NCBI GenBank assembly: GCA_030248195.1
Contig: JASAND010019749.1
Location: 17,191-81,190 of the forward strand
DNA from: Trissonchulus latispiculum
Lineage: Eukaryota; Nematoda; Enoplea; Enoplida; Ironidae
Length of the DNA: 64,000 nucleotides
Direction of reading: 5' to 3'
Shown here: positions 47,351 to 59,684 of the stretch, in pieces
Layout: each line of letters starts with the position of its first letter
Position numbering within the stretch: the first letter of the stretch is position 1
The notes under the pieces: generated by a model
What the model saw: the letters and a program-made list of their open reading frames with translations, nothing else
Database searches by the model: none
What the model was told of the DNA's origin: nothing
Program-made: the position numbers and the translations under genes

Positions 47351-47999
47351 GGGGGGGGGTCGTTTTTTGGGCGATTTTTTACCTTCTCCGATTTTGCTCA
47401 TTTTTATATATTTTGTACTTCCAATGGGTCCGCGAATCAAGACAAGTGCGTTTTTGCAATATTGCTCCAATTTCAGAGCTGAGTCAGTAGTATAGGAGAG
47501 ATGAAATGGGAGCAGTTTGGGCTAATTTTGGATTCCATTCTTGGACCTCCTGTCAAAAATTTGACACTTAGCTGCCATTAACTGTCAATGATATTAAGCT
47601 GTCAAAATTAATGATCTTAAGCTATCAAATTAATGAGTTGTCAGCAGACATGTGCAGGAGGGGAAGTTTGGGGGGGGGGGGGGTGAAGGGTGGCCGAAGG
47701 CCGCTGAAAAACCGGATTTTCCGGTTTTTTACCGGAAAAATCCGGATTCTGGGGGGGGGTGAGGGACTCCTCTGGGGCTGTGAGCTCAAGTCTGGGGGGT
47801 GAAAAACCCCCAAGCACACGTATGGTTGTCAGGCCTGTATGTGACTAACGTACCATCTGTCTGTTTGACGGTGTGTTACAGTGTGACTAATTTTAAAATT
47901 TCTTCTTACAATCTGCCTATTAAATTTCAGACTTATCATAGCATCTGTCAGCTACCATCTTTTAATTTTTATCTTAACTTAATAACTTATGCTTCCAAA

Positions 48000-48700
48000 T
48001 AAAATTAATTGCTTTTGGACTCCTTAATTGCTTTTGGGTAAATATAGGATTCCTCAACTTAATAGTTTTTGGGTAAATTTTTAATTCCTCAAGTCAAACA
48101 TGTTTTGGGTAAATGTTGAAAGAATCAACATCATGAAATTGTGTGGGCTAATTTCTGATTCCCCATATTTAATTGCAGGAAAAATTAATTACTTTTGGGT
48201 TGATATAGAATTCCTCAAAGCTTATATGATTAATTACTTTTGGGCTAATGTAGAATTCCTCAAAACATATTTGCATGGAATTGGTTTGGGCTAATTTCTG
48301 ATTCCTCAAACATTATTGCTTAGGGAACGGTTTGAAAACCTTAAAGCTACATGAGAGATTAATAGATGTGGGCTAACTTTCAATTCCTCAAACTTAATAG
48401 TTTTTGGGTTGACATAGAATTCCTCAAACTTAATTGCATGAAATATTAATTGACGTGGGCTAATATAGAATTCCTCAAACTTAATAGCTTTTGGGTTGAT
48501 ATAGGATTCTTCAAGTTTAATTGTATGAAAGATTAATGAGTTTTGGGAGAATTTTCGATTCCTCAAAAGCTTACTTGTATGAATAAAGTTGGGCTAATTC
48601 CTGATTCCTTAAAGCTTATGATTAATAGCTTATGGGCTAATTTCTGGTTCCTCAAAAGTTATGGGTTGTACGGGTTAATTTCTGGTTGCTCAACTTAGTG
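48000..48700. repeat. Minisatellite, TTTTGGGxTAAT...ATTCCTCAA units
   Basis: About 15 units, 40-60 bp apart, share GATTCCTCAA preceded by TTTTGGGYTAAT. On the minus strand an 86-codon open frame yields a repeated IKFEEFY-x-NPK peptide, a by-product of the repeat. Confidence 0.85.
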
Positions 48701-48719
48701 TGAACACTTAGACTTGGTT

Positions 48720-49530
48720 TTGACTTTCGCTAGTGATAAACTTACAGAGGAAAATAACAAAAAATTTACTGACTGAATTAAAGAAGATGAGTAGAGTAGA
48801 TGTTTCTGAAATAAAATGCAAAGACTACGCTAACGATTTAAAACCAAACATGGAAGCCAAACCTTAATGGCACTAAACTAAACGAGTATTTCTCTCTGTG
48901 AATAAAAGAACAGATATTTACTGAACAATGAAGGAGCAGATGCTGACTTAAAGAAATTAAAAATATGAAACTTAAAGGAGAATTGCATGAATTGTTACAC
49001 ATGTTATTAATCAAACACACGCAGAGATATTTTTGACAAATAGAAAGAATAAATATTGACAAGAATAAATGGTGAGAATATCATAGAAATTTTATCTTAG
49101 CAACAACAAACGTTCTATTTACAACAACTCATGCAAAACAAAACTAAGCTGGTGTGATTGTCCAGGAAATCAGCAGAACATCCAAAGCAACACAGTCACA
49201 TCACTAAGTGGGGAAACAAATCTCAAGTGTAATATAATGCATGCATGTACAATTTACGTATTTTTGTTCTATGTTGGGCTTATAAGTTTTACGTTTCATA
49301 TTTTATAATTCTGGATACTCAAGTATTGTTATTTCTTTGACCACATATTACTATGCCAGTGTATTACTATCTACTACTTTCACTATCCTGTTTACTACTA
49401 TTTCTATGTTTGTAGACACATCAATTGAGAAAACCATTACGGACAATCGGGTCTTGTTATGCAATGAGATGGAGCCAAATCCAGCTGCCGACTACATTGT
49501 GGAAGCAGGATGTAATCTGTAATCAATAAT
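48720..49530. other. Unique interior of the 2.3-kb element
   Basis: AT-rich, with no frame that resembles a transposase. Confidence 0.4.
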
Positions 49531-49873
49531 GTAGCCCAGACCTGAGCTCACCTTCCCAGAAGGGTCCCTCACCCCCCCCCCCCAGAATCCCGATTTCTCC
49601 GGTAAGAAACCGGAAAATCCGGTTTTTCGGCGGCCTTAGGCCGCCCTTCACCCCCAAAACTTCCCCTCCTGCACATGTCTGCTGACAACTCATTAATTTG
49701 ATAGCTTAAGATCATTAATTTTGACAGCTTAATATCATTGACAGTTAATGACAGCTAAGTGTCAAATTTTTGACAGGAGGTCCATGAATGGAATCGCAAT
49801 TCAATTAAATTCAATCGCAAATTTAATCTGCATTAAAATTTGCTCAGATAACAGAGACTATGCTTAGTTTCAT

Positions 49874-50522
49874 CAAGAGTACATAATATAAGAGTATGAA
49901 ACTCTTACACTAGCATGTACAAATCATGCTAGGTATGCTCGGTTCATTAACTCGGGACCCCCCCGTAACTTCCGGGGGGGTCCCACTTTGCTCTAATTAC
50001 ACGCTTTCATATAATGTGTGTCTGCTCGCTGATTGGCCCACTAGCCTAAGGCTTATGGTAGGTAATTTATTAGTTATTTTAATTAATTAATAATAACTTT
50101 TATTGGGTTAGTGCGATTAAAAAACTAATTCGACAACTTTGTAGCATTTTTTCTGCTCTTTCCAATGATATAAAAATTGTTGCACACTACAAAAATTCGC
50201 AAAAATGTAGTGTGCAACAATTTTTATATCATTGGAAAGAGCAGAAAAATGCTACAAAGTTGTCGAATTAGGTTTTTAATCGCACTAACCCAATAAAAGT
50301 TATTATTAATTAATTAAAATAACTAATAACTTACCTACCATAAGCCTTAGGCTAGTGGGCCAATCAGCGAGCAGACACACATTATATGAAAGCGTGTAAT
50401 TAGAGCAAAGTGGGACCCCCCCGGAAGTTACGGGGGGGGTCCCGAGTTAATGAACCGAGCATACCTAGCATGATTAATACATGCTAGTGTAAGAGTTTCA
50501 TACTCTTTATTATGTACTCTTG
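49874..50522. mobile_element. Palindromic MITE, CAAGAG family, near-perfect 649-bp palindrome
   Basis: Ends CAAGAGTACATAAT/ATTATGTACTCTTG. The whole element is an almost perfect hairpin with a loop of about 10 nt near 50190-50205 (ACACTACA...TGTAGTGT). Both outer flanks carry an inverted GCTTAGTTTCAT motif, so it lies inside the remains of another family copy. Confidence 0.9.
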
Positions 50523-51414
50523 ATGAAACTAAGCCTAGTCTCTGTTATCTGAGCAAATTTTAATGCAGATTAAATTTGCGATTGAATATTATTTTTGTCT
50601 AGGGGAGATTAATCTTCAATGCAGATCAAGCCGACGCTGAAATTATTTTCTCACTCGTCACAATTAGTTGTATATATTATTAGAGTTTGATTGTTTTTAA
50701 GATAACAGTTACGCTATGCAACATGTCATACACAATATCATAAACAATTGTGATGTCACTTCATAGTACTACCCCTACACTACATAACTGATAACACCTG
50801 GGGTCAAAGGTCGGGGGGGGGGGGTACGAACCATCTATACTACTATTTTGTACAAGCTGTGTTATGTTTAAAGTCAATTATTACGCATCAGTAATTTGTA
50901 GCTAATTGTAGTTACTTTGGCAGCAGATCTATTTCAGCATTCATGCTTTTCGTAATATGCGTAGGAGTGCCATGTCTTGAGCTTTCTAATATTTAAATAC
51001 AGCTTAGTGAAATACAGTTTGGTGCCATTTGGGTATAGCTGAGTGACATTTGTGTACAGTTGAGTGTCATTTGAGGCATCCAAGTGCATTTGGGTACGGT
51101 GCCGTTTGAGCACAAAGAGTGCCATTTGAGCACTGGTGCTGTTTGGATAATAGAATCCGTGGACCCTAAAACTTTATAACGTTTTGTCTTCGAGTGGTTT
51201 TGCCCTGAGATCTATTTCTATGGGTTTTAACATTATTTGCCAAACAAATAAGGAAGCAAAAGGCATGCCGATGAAAACAAGAAACGAGAACAGAATAATA
51301 ATAACGGACAGGGGCCTGGAAGCCCAAGATAAGATAAGCAGTACCTTAATGAACCTGAAGTTCTACGTTGCTTACTGATTAGTTAGGATCCTAGAAGTTT
51401 TCGAAAGATTATTA

Positions 51415-52069
51415 GGATCAAGTAAACAATTCCCCCCCCCGAAATTCCCAAGTAAATTATCTCCTCCCCCCCCAACGCTTTATCTCACTCAAAACTTGAC
51501 CGATTTAGTTCAAATTTAGTGTGGGTGCATTCCAACATATATTTGCTTGATTGGTAATGAAATTTTAAAATTTTAAAGATTTTAAATTTTTAAGTTTTTT
51601 AAGGGGAACCAAAAAATTTATTGACTCCGATTTTGCTGAAAAGTTGTATACAGGGGTTTTCTGTGTCGTGGAACACGAATCTGAAGTCCGTTTTTCGATT
51701 CAGCTTTTCATTAGTTCAGTGTAAGCTAAAATAGTAAGTTTAAGATGTACGCTTATACTGAACTAAGGAAAATTTGAATCGAAAAACGGACTTCAGATTC
51801 GTGTTCTACGACACAGAAAACCCCTATGTACAACTTTTCAGCAAAATCGGAGTCAATAAATTTTTTGGTTCCCCTTGGTCCCCCTTAAAAAACTTAAAAA
51901 TTTGAAATTTTTAAAATTCTAAAATTTCATTACCAATCAAGCAAATATATGTTGGAATGCACCCACACAAAATTTGAACTAAATTGGTCAAGTTTTGAGA
52001 AAGTTAGCATCAAGTAAACTCTCTCCCCCAATTGAGGCGGAGGGGGGGGGGAGATTGTTTACTTGATCC
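51415..52069. mobile_element. Foldback element with GGATCAAGTAAACAAT ends, right-arm copy
   Basis: As at 32919-33441, but with a fuller loop (51640-51840). Shared poly-C/poly-G arms. Confidence 0.8.
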
Positions 52070-52128
52070 GATTAATATTAATTAATTTATATTTATCATG
52101 AACATTTTTTAACTCTTCTTAAAGGGGT

Positions 52129-52408
52129 AGAAAAAAGATAAAGTGACCCCTGGAGAGAACTCCAACCTACAGAAGGTTGTAGGGTGCCGGTGCTTATCTC
52201 CGGATTCACAGCCCAAAGCCAGGAGCGACAACTCTAATGTTGACTACATCTGTGGAAGGGGGGGGGCAGCCCTTCATTAGGCATTGCGCCAGAACACAGA
52301 CTCCTGTTACCTTCCCACCGCAGTGGTACCCATTTACCGACCAGTTAAGGATAGACAGCTGGGTTGGCTGGAGCCCACGGCGAACCGATATGTGCTTAGT
52401 CCCTTGCT
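52129..52408 (-). mobile_element. SINE-like insertion with 11-bp target duplication
   Basis: Flanked by CTTAAAGGGGT at 52118-52128 and 52409-52419. The left arm has one copy at the same place (32860-32870, complement), i.e. an empty site. The 280-bp insert is GC-richer than its surroundings and ends, on the minus strand, in a T-rich tract that could be a Pol III terminator. A full A/B-box promoter was not found, so its class is uncertain. Confidence 0.7.
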
Positions 52409-53737
52409 CTTAAAGGGGTGACAAGTGCATTGGATTAAAAAATGGTTCCCTCTGTCTAACTCAAGCGTATAGTCTTACTGTTGGGAAGACCTAACCTCGC
52501 CGTTTTTTCGTGGAAAGGGGGGAACATGTGCTCACATACTCACAGACACGCAGGCTAGACTCTACACATTCACACAATAACTAGACTCTACACATTCACG
52601 CAAGCCAAGCAGAGGAAAGAAACAGTTCAGGTCGCCTTAATAGATGTTTACACGTGAAGAATGTTTTCCGCACTCATAAACTCAAAGAGAGATGTGACTT
52701 TTGATTGAAACCTATTTGACCCATTAAACTTCAGCATAGTAGGAGGTACACACTAAACAAATCACCTTAAAACTATACATTTGTTTCAAAATGACAAACA
52801 CTGACGCATACACTGTACACACAAGGTTAATAGAATTGTCAAAACTCAATTTTCGTTGCAAATTTAAGATCTTATTTCTGATTTCGGAGCAACAAAGTTG
52901 ACCAAACTTTTATGTTAGTTGAGTATAACAAAAACTTGTCAAGTACGGCAAGCTATTACACTAATATACGGCAAACGAGCAAGCTTCTAATTAAATTTAA
53001 TGCTACGTATGTCTAGATACATGGCGAGGACTTTATATATAGGAACAGTTAGTTCGATGTACTGAGCCTTGCATATACCTCGAAATCTCGTCCGCAGCTT
53101 TGGTTCTGGCGGAAATAGCTTTGTTTGATTAGGGCCACTTTACAGGTGGGTCTGGAGTTGGAGTGCCTAGGTCAAATAGCATAGTTAAACAAGGAAGTGC
53201 AAATTCCTGCGCAGATCGTGTGCGCAAACAAGTAAAGGAGAACGTTGTGATGACGAAATTTTATGATTATTATTATTATTATTACTTAAGTTTAGCTTTA
53301 GAACCGTTTATACAAATATTATTCAGTTTAGTCTTTTATTTGTCGTTGAAAAAGGGAAGTTGTTGTAATCTTGATGCTTGTTTTTGGAGCATTACAATAA
53401 AAACTGAAATTTGTTTGAGAATCTAGGCTAGGTATTCCTCGATTCGAACACCCGATGAACAACTCAGAACTTACCCGCAAGCCAGATCGTGAAGTTATAA
53501 GAATATCCTGAAACAGATATTGTTTTAACACACCAGATCCTGATCATGAAGTGGATTTAATTTAATTAGTTATTAAATAACATTCACTAATAATCAATTT
53601 CTTAACCTCAAATTATCCAAGCACTGACTTGAACTACAATAATTATGCACTTTTCTTCATTGGACCTGAAATTAGACCTCGTTCCTGGTTTTAGACTTGT
53701 TTAGACAAGCAAGTAAAGGAGAAATTTGTGATGACAA

Positions 53738-53812
<75 letters not shown>

Positions 53813-54190
53813 TAAAGTTTAGCTTTAGAAAGGTTTATACAAATATTATTCAGTTTAGTCTTTTACTTGTCGTTGAAAACGAAATGGTGCTGCAACGTTG
53901 CTGCTTGTCTTTTGATCCGCCTGTATAACTTAATGAAATGATTATAGTGTTAGCATTCTTTAGGAGAATACTGCATTGTAAAAGAGACATTTCGTGTAGC
54001 ATATTCAGTATTGCTAGTTACATCTGTTGAAGTAGTTGAAGGAAGTCGTTGTTAGACCGGACACAACACTGTGCGCAGTCGGTTACTCTGTAATTGGCTC
54101 TAGTTTTTTAAGTTTATCGGGCTAGTTAAGCTTTGCAAGTTTTTGCGATGAAGTTGACTTTTTAACCTTTGCTTATAAAGAATCGATTTT
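53738..54190 (-). repeat. Dispersed repeat with (ATT)n, right-arm copy
   Basis: Inverted copy of 30895-31317. The (ATT)n run is 53738-53811, about 24 units, longer than the 14 units of the left arm. An extra short copy is at 53250-53340. Confidence 0.8.
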
Positions 54191-54724
54191 TAACCAGCTG
54201 CTGTGTAATGCTGGCAAGAAATGTTTACTGCTTATTTCTTATTTAAACATTTGTTAGAAGACATCAAATTGATTATATTTATCAGTTTCGCCAAGCAATG
54301 ATGGTGAGGTATCATCATCAGTTTTCCTGCTTCACGTCATTTTACATTTCCATTAACATTTTATCGATCCGACTATGGATTTGATCTGTGTTTGTACATT
54401 TTCTGTAATAATTAATTGAGTTCTTTGACATCACTTCCGTTCACCATGCCTTCGATTTCTTTCGCATTGGAGACACTCCAACTCCTGAATTACCCTATAA
54501 TGTGGCCCGAACCAGTATTACATTACCGTCATCCTCTGCACACTATCGGCTTACCTTCCCATAAATCAGATCTCCCTTATCAAAGAAAATTCGAACGCTA
54601 TGCTTGCTCGCTAAACTAGTAACTAGACACAACTAGTCAGCTGGTTCAAAGTGTGTCTGTTTGGTGCAAGCTTAGCGGGCGGATTTCTTTGACAATTCAT
54701 TGAGGGGTCAGCCGATAGCATGCA

Positions 54725-55812
54725 GAGGATGTAGCGCTGATAATACATAGAGCATGGCGCTTGTCATACTGTTATATATTATGTACCATTGCAAACAGTT
54801 AGTTGGATGTCCTGAGCCTTGCATATGCTCGCAATTTCGTCTGCAGCTCAACCGACACGGCGGCTCCTTTGCAGTTTGTTTAAGTTAGTTTATCTTAGGC
54901 TTGCATGAAGATTCAATGCTGCAATTTTCCGTAGTCGTGTATAATGATGAGAAGCAAAATGTATCGCACTGGCTTGACTTGATTCAGCTCACAGCTTTCG
55001 CCAGCCTGGATTAAACCCTCCAAAAGTGTTAAAACTACCCATTTTTGGTGTTTAAAGAGGAATAACTTTCGCAGACATCATTTTTGAGCGATGACCCAAT
55101 TATAACTTTCATTCAGCTTTCAGCTGAGAGAGCTTTCAAATGAACCCAAGCCCTTTCAAATGTAGCAATCGGAACAACTTTCATTTTTCGGGATATGGGC
55201 CCGCTGGAAGCAAGTGCCGCCCCGAATCCACTTAATTTATACATATGTGCGTTCTCCTGAATTTGATACCAAACTCGACTACTTTTCGCTTATTATTTCT
55301 TTTCCAACCGTTTTTAAAATTTATGAAATTTTAAATTTTGAAACTTAAAATTTTAAAATTTTAAAATTTGAAATTTTTGATTTCTGAGCTTTCAGAAAAT
55401 ATATACATTGCCCTACCTAACTTGAATAATAGAGTCTCCACAAAATTCACTCTTTTGGTCCAGTTTAAGTTTGCTAGACTATAGTTTTACAACAATAAAA
55501 ATGCCCCGATGGAGCACGAAAAATGCAATTGGCTGACACTGGGTTTTAACAAGAGTACATAATATATAGGATTGTGACAGCAGGAAAGCTTTCTGTTATC
55601 AGCTCTAGGGATACGATGTTTACTAACGGCTGACCCCCCCCCACTAACGTGTATGTGTAAAGAAAATGGTAAAAATTAGGAAGAACTTTTAGCCACGTTT
55701 TGAGATCGCTGTTACAAACTCGTTGTTAGTCATAATAACTAAAAGGCTCTCATCAGATTCGAACGAAATTGGCCTCGATTGAAAGAGCATATTTGAAACA
55801 TGTGGGAAACTC
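54725..55812 (+). repeat. 1.05-kb direct repeat, copy 1
   Basis: Nearly identical to 59615-60675 from GCAGAGGATGTAGCGCTGAT to TGTGGGAAACTCATT. It includes the start of a CAAGAG-family copy at 55552. Its first part is the outer end of the giant right arm. Confidence 0.9.
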
Positions 55813-57140
55813 ATTGCAAGAATTTATTTTTCATCCTTCCATGCGTACATATTATATACACATATATTTGCGTACATACTTATCTTTAGTACTTCTTACA
55901 GTTTCCATTTTGCTTGCATATTTTCAATTTTTAATTGTTTTTGTGTTTCTTTCCACTGATGAATTTGGTTGAAGTCAAAGAGGTTGAGCCCTCCGTGCTT
56001 TACACACTGAGTATGCAAATGAATGAAATTGTTGATTATAATTGGTACCTCTGCGACCGAGTTTATTGCTATTGATATTGTCTCTATTTTTGTTATTTTT
56101 TATAAAAACTGTTTGCTACATACCGAGTCAGCATGCAATGCCTATGCCTATATTTAGTGTTATTTGTTGATCCCATTATTCGCATTATCTTTTTTCTCTT
56201 TTCTGTGAGTTTACTCAGTGTAAGCTTTATATTTGTTGGAGCTTTCTATATTTACTGTATTCCTAAAGCATGGATGGGGCTTTGTAAGCTGTTGATGGTA
56301 TTAGCTGTTATTTGTCTCTCTGTTGTTGTTTGTTGGTTGTTTATAACAATATTTTGATCTATTCTTGAGAAATGCATACTTAAACGTGAAGAAAAGAACT
56401 TTGTTGCTGTGCTCCATAGCTGGTGCCTTTGTTCCATTGTTTGTCGACCATATCCCATTTTGCTTGCATTCCGTGTTCTATATGATGAACGTTCTATGCA
56501 GTGCTTGCTCAGTAGGTTGAGATGTTCTGTTGTGTTCTCTGGTATTTGTATGATTTTTTCAGAATTTTGAAATTTTACTTAGAATTCAAATACTTGCCGT
56601 CATTTAATTTTTAAAACACGTATATATAATTTTGAAGTCCTTACATCGCGTGTGGATGAGTCAGACTTTCAAAACTTTCCAATTCAAATTTTAATTTTTG
56701 TTTTTTTATTGTATATTTTGCCTATACAAATCTGTCCACTTTTTTAACCGTACTGTCACTATTATTCTCATCTGTGTCTGTTTCAGCCAAAATGTTTTGA
56801 GCAGTCAGCACCGTTTATAGATATAATCAACATTGTATGTAGGGTTTGTTAAGCTTGTGATAACTAGTCCTGCCGAAATGAGATATCTCAGAATTAGTTT
56901 ATGGTTGCGGATTTTGCTCACAACGAGTAGTACCGAGTTGTTTGCGTTCTCTACTGAATGATTTTAAAAGACATTTTAAAATGAATCACGAATCCTGCTA
57001 ATTTTAATTATATATATATTAAAACCTACACTGCAAGAACTTGTTTCATAATGAGCAAAATTGATTCAGGTTACTCTAATTGTTAATAGTTGTACTCCCT
57101 GCCTGTTTCACCGTAAGAGCTATTTGTTTAAGCTAATTAT
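55813..57140. other. AT-rich stretch with a hydrophobic open frame
   Basis: A 74-codon plus-strand frame (56133-56357) is very hydrophobic and could encode two membrane helices. There is no homology, splice or promoter support, and T-rich DNA gives such frames by chance. Not called as a gene. Confidence 0.3.
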
Positions 57141-57141
57141 A

Positions 57142-57555
57142 AAGCCAGGTTTACACTGCGCAAGGTTTAAGGTGTTTAAGTTTAAGTTTAAAGTTTAAAG
57201 TTTAAAGTTTAAGCTCTTTTTACGTTGAAGCGTTCACACTGGAAGGTTTAAGGTTTATGGTATAATGTGTAATGTTTTAAGAAAGTCGAGTTAAAATATT
57301 TTAACTTTGTATTTAGTTTAGGTTTAAGCTTCCTACGTATTATATATAGAAGGTTTAGTTAATAATTTTCGTCAAATACATTGTAGAATCCCTTACGTAT
57401 GCACAGAACAAAGAATTTTTACTATCCTTGAACATTTTAATGCACCAACTGTTTGATATAAGAAACCACGTGATATTCAGACATTCCTTAAACCTTGCTT
57501 AAATCTTAAACCCTAAACCTTAAACCTTAACTCTATCGCAGTGTGACCCGGGCTT
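57142..57555. mobile_element. MITE with AAGCC...GGCTT ends and TTTAAA-rich arms
   Basis: Left end AAGCCAGGTTTACACTGCGC is the inverse of right end GCAGTGTGACCCGGGCTT. Subterminal arms are (AAGTTT)n-like on the left (57170-57212) and TAAACCTTAAACCTTAA on the right. CACTGCG-type ends recall Harbinger/ISL2EU-like MITEs, but no clear target duplication was found. Confidence 0.65.
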
Positions 57556-57869
57556 TCAGCTTAGATTGCCAGTTTTTGGTACATAACCCTGACTCACACA
57601 AAATGGAATCAAGACTGTTTAGCAGACTCACTGCTGACCACCAGTGTTTGTTTTAAACATTTGGTCTCATTCTGGGTTTGATATTAATCTTTTTGTAAGA
57701 AAAAACTCACTGTCCTAATTTAAACTGTCTTAATTTGGCTTAATCTTTTCCTGAACAGTCACTTATTTTTGCGCAATTTTTACTGCAGATCGAATAATGT
57801 AGAAGCGAGGTTTCAGCTTACAACAGTGCTTGTCTATTTTGAAGTCTTGTTGTTAAATGTTTTAGAGGA

Positions 57870-58203
57870 TTGCATCCAACGCTTGGAGGGGATGGCTGCA
57901 AAGTTTTGCAGTCTTCCTGCAAAATTCGAAAAATTTCGAACAATCTTTGCAGCCATCCCCTTCAAGCACCTCCCCCCCCGCCGCCACTCCTTGGAACACC
58001 AACAACAACAACACCACCAACAACAACAACAACGCAACAACAACAACAACAACAGAAACAGCAGCAGCAGAATCATCATTGGCAACAACAACAGCAGCAA
58101 CAACAGCACAGCACCAACAGCAACAGGAACAACTGCAACTGTCTGCAACAACACCAATCTAGGAGCCCCCCTCGCTCGCCAGGGGTTACCAGGCGCACGG
58201 TAA
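57870..58203 (-). repeat. GTT-microsatellite element with terminal hairpin, copy 2
   Basis: Inverted copy of 44712-44981: hairpin arms at 57888-57905 and 57943-57962, a CAA/CAG/CAC-rich tract (58000-58155), then CTCGCCAGGGGTTACCAGGC. The polar or poly-Leu-like peptides in several frames are artefacts of the tract. Confidence 0.8.
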
Positions 58204-59365
58204 GCGCAAAACCAAAGTATGTCCTTTTTATTTATTTCTAATTTCTATTATAAAATAGAATAGAATGCTGTTTAGGTGCTTCGTCTAAACTGGGAAAGGC
58301 CCACAAACTTGTTCTTTCCTGAGTTCTGCTAAAACTTTTATCCAATCCTTCTGCAATAGGAACCTTAGTACACTCCAACATGATTGTAAAACCGGCTTGC
58401 CTTAAAGTGAGGAAAATTCAGCTTGTATCTAAGCCAGTATTCCTTTTTTGGACGAAGCTCCTAGAACTGCACTTTTTTGACAAGGCTTGGGGGGTGAAAA
58501 AGGTCCCCCCGGGTCTTTGTCTTAAAAAAATATTTTTGTTAAAATAATTACAACAACACAGCTGAAATACTCTACCCAACACATTAGGCTGATCAGATTG
58601 GGAGAATGTACCATCTGCATCAATCGGCCGCAAACATGAAACTTTGGATCCTAAGGATCCCACAGCAAAATTACATTTTTGCTTTTCACACGGGCCAGCT
58701 GGCACCAGATTTTAGCAACCCCCCTACCCCCCTATGTCAATTAATTGTCCGAGAGTTAAGGGGCGGCCGCCTTCGGGTGGAGCTGCCGAGGTGCGTTCAT
58801 CACATAGACGGTGATGGACAAATCTCCAGCCTTGGTAAACGCCTCGGGTAATTGTGAAGACAATTATTCGGTGTCAGCCAATCACCCTTCCCCAACTATA
58901 AAAGTTAAAAATTATCGTGGCTGACACTACTCCTAACCGGTGCACATCCAACTGGAGTGGGGCGTACGTAAAAAAAATGTTTTCCTTTCTAATTGATTTT
59001 CTTTGTGTGTGATCTGTGCCTTTGATAATCAAATGCTGCTCCGTTATGGAGTATATACTTTTACAAGCTATGTTTTCGGGCTAAAACGCTTGTTGTATGC
59101 TTGGAACTCATGAGAAATTACTTTGTGTACCCTGTTGCAGTAGTTGGCTAGGGTTCCACTTGATAGGTTATTTTCGACCGTGCTTGCACTTGTAATTGTT
59201 GGTTGTTAGTGCAGATGCTTGATGTGTAAACTGCAGACCAATGCGCGTTACCCAAATGGGGTCATTCCAGGTAGATGACTTTTGCTTTGAGCGCAGCAAA
59301 TTAAGCTATGTCTTCGTGATAGCTGCCACTTTCGCTTTATGGTTTTTGCTGCCACTTGGTTTTAT
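58204..59365. other. Unassigned stretch
   Basis: Open frames at 58418-58705 (minus) and 58606-58851 (plus) overlap and lack support. An inverted GTGTCAGCCA/TGGCTGACAC pair lies at 58880-58927. A GC-rich patch is near 58760. Confidence 0.3.
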
Positions 59366-59684
59366 CAAGAGTACATAATACATAAAAGTATGACAGCTGG
59401 CATACTCTGTGTAGTATAAGGCTGCTACATCCGATGCGCGCTATCGGCTGACCCCCCCCCATAATTTGTCAAAGAAATGCGCCCGCTGTTTGCAACAGAC
59501 GCACTTTGAACCAACTGACTAGTTGTGTTTTCGAGCTTTAGCGTGCAAACATAGCGTTCGAATTTGCTTTGATAAGGGTGTCTGATCTGTGGGGGGGGGG
59601 GCAAGCCGATACGTGCAGAGGATGTAGCGCTGATAATACATAGAGCATGGCGCTTGTCATACTGTTATGTATTATGTACCATTG
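59366..59684. mobile_element. Palindromic MITE, CAAGAG family
   Basis: Start CAAGAGTACATAATACATAA, poly-C at 59451, poly-G at 59592. The right end is mutated (ATTATGTACCATTG). The same mutated end occurs at 54780-54794, so the 1.05-kb repeat was copied with this element. Confidence 0.8.

Larger units (their letters stand above)
47531..49795. mobile_element. 2.3-kb inverted-repeat element with internal minisatellite
   Basis: Arms 47531-47797 and 49533-49795 are inverted copies of about 265 bp. The outer end is GATTCCATTC and its complement. Arms contain CCGGATTTTCCGG-type nested palindromes and poly-G/poly-C. No transposase frame is visible inside. The 48000-48700 interior is the minisatellite below. 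Superfamily unknown. Confidence 0.8.
50553..55408 (-). repeat. Right arm of the giant inverted repeat (about 4.9 kb)
   Basis: Inverted counterpart of 30003-34302. It is longer because of a 280-bp insertion at 52129-52408, a unique patch at 52815-53470 and an extra 0.3 kb near 55040-55330 that the left arm lacks. Confidence 0.9.

Noticed and set aside
48306..48566. 86-codon periodic minus-strand frame
   Set aside because: The periodicity follows the minisatellite units, whose lengths vary and would break a long frame.
53728..53928. Poly-tyrosine open frame
   Set aside because: It is simply the (ATT)n microsatellite read in one frame.
56133..56357. Hydrophobic 74-codon frame, possible membrane protein
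   Set aside because: T-rich DNA produces hydrophobic frames by chance, and nothing else supports it.
57834..58241. Overlapping open frames of up to 144 codons rich in Asn/Gln, Thr or Leu
   Set aside because: They are translations of the CAA/CAG tract of the microsatellite element in several frames and on both strands.
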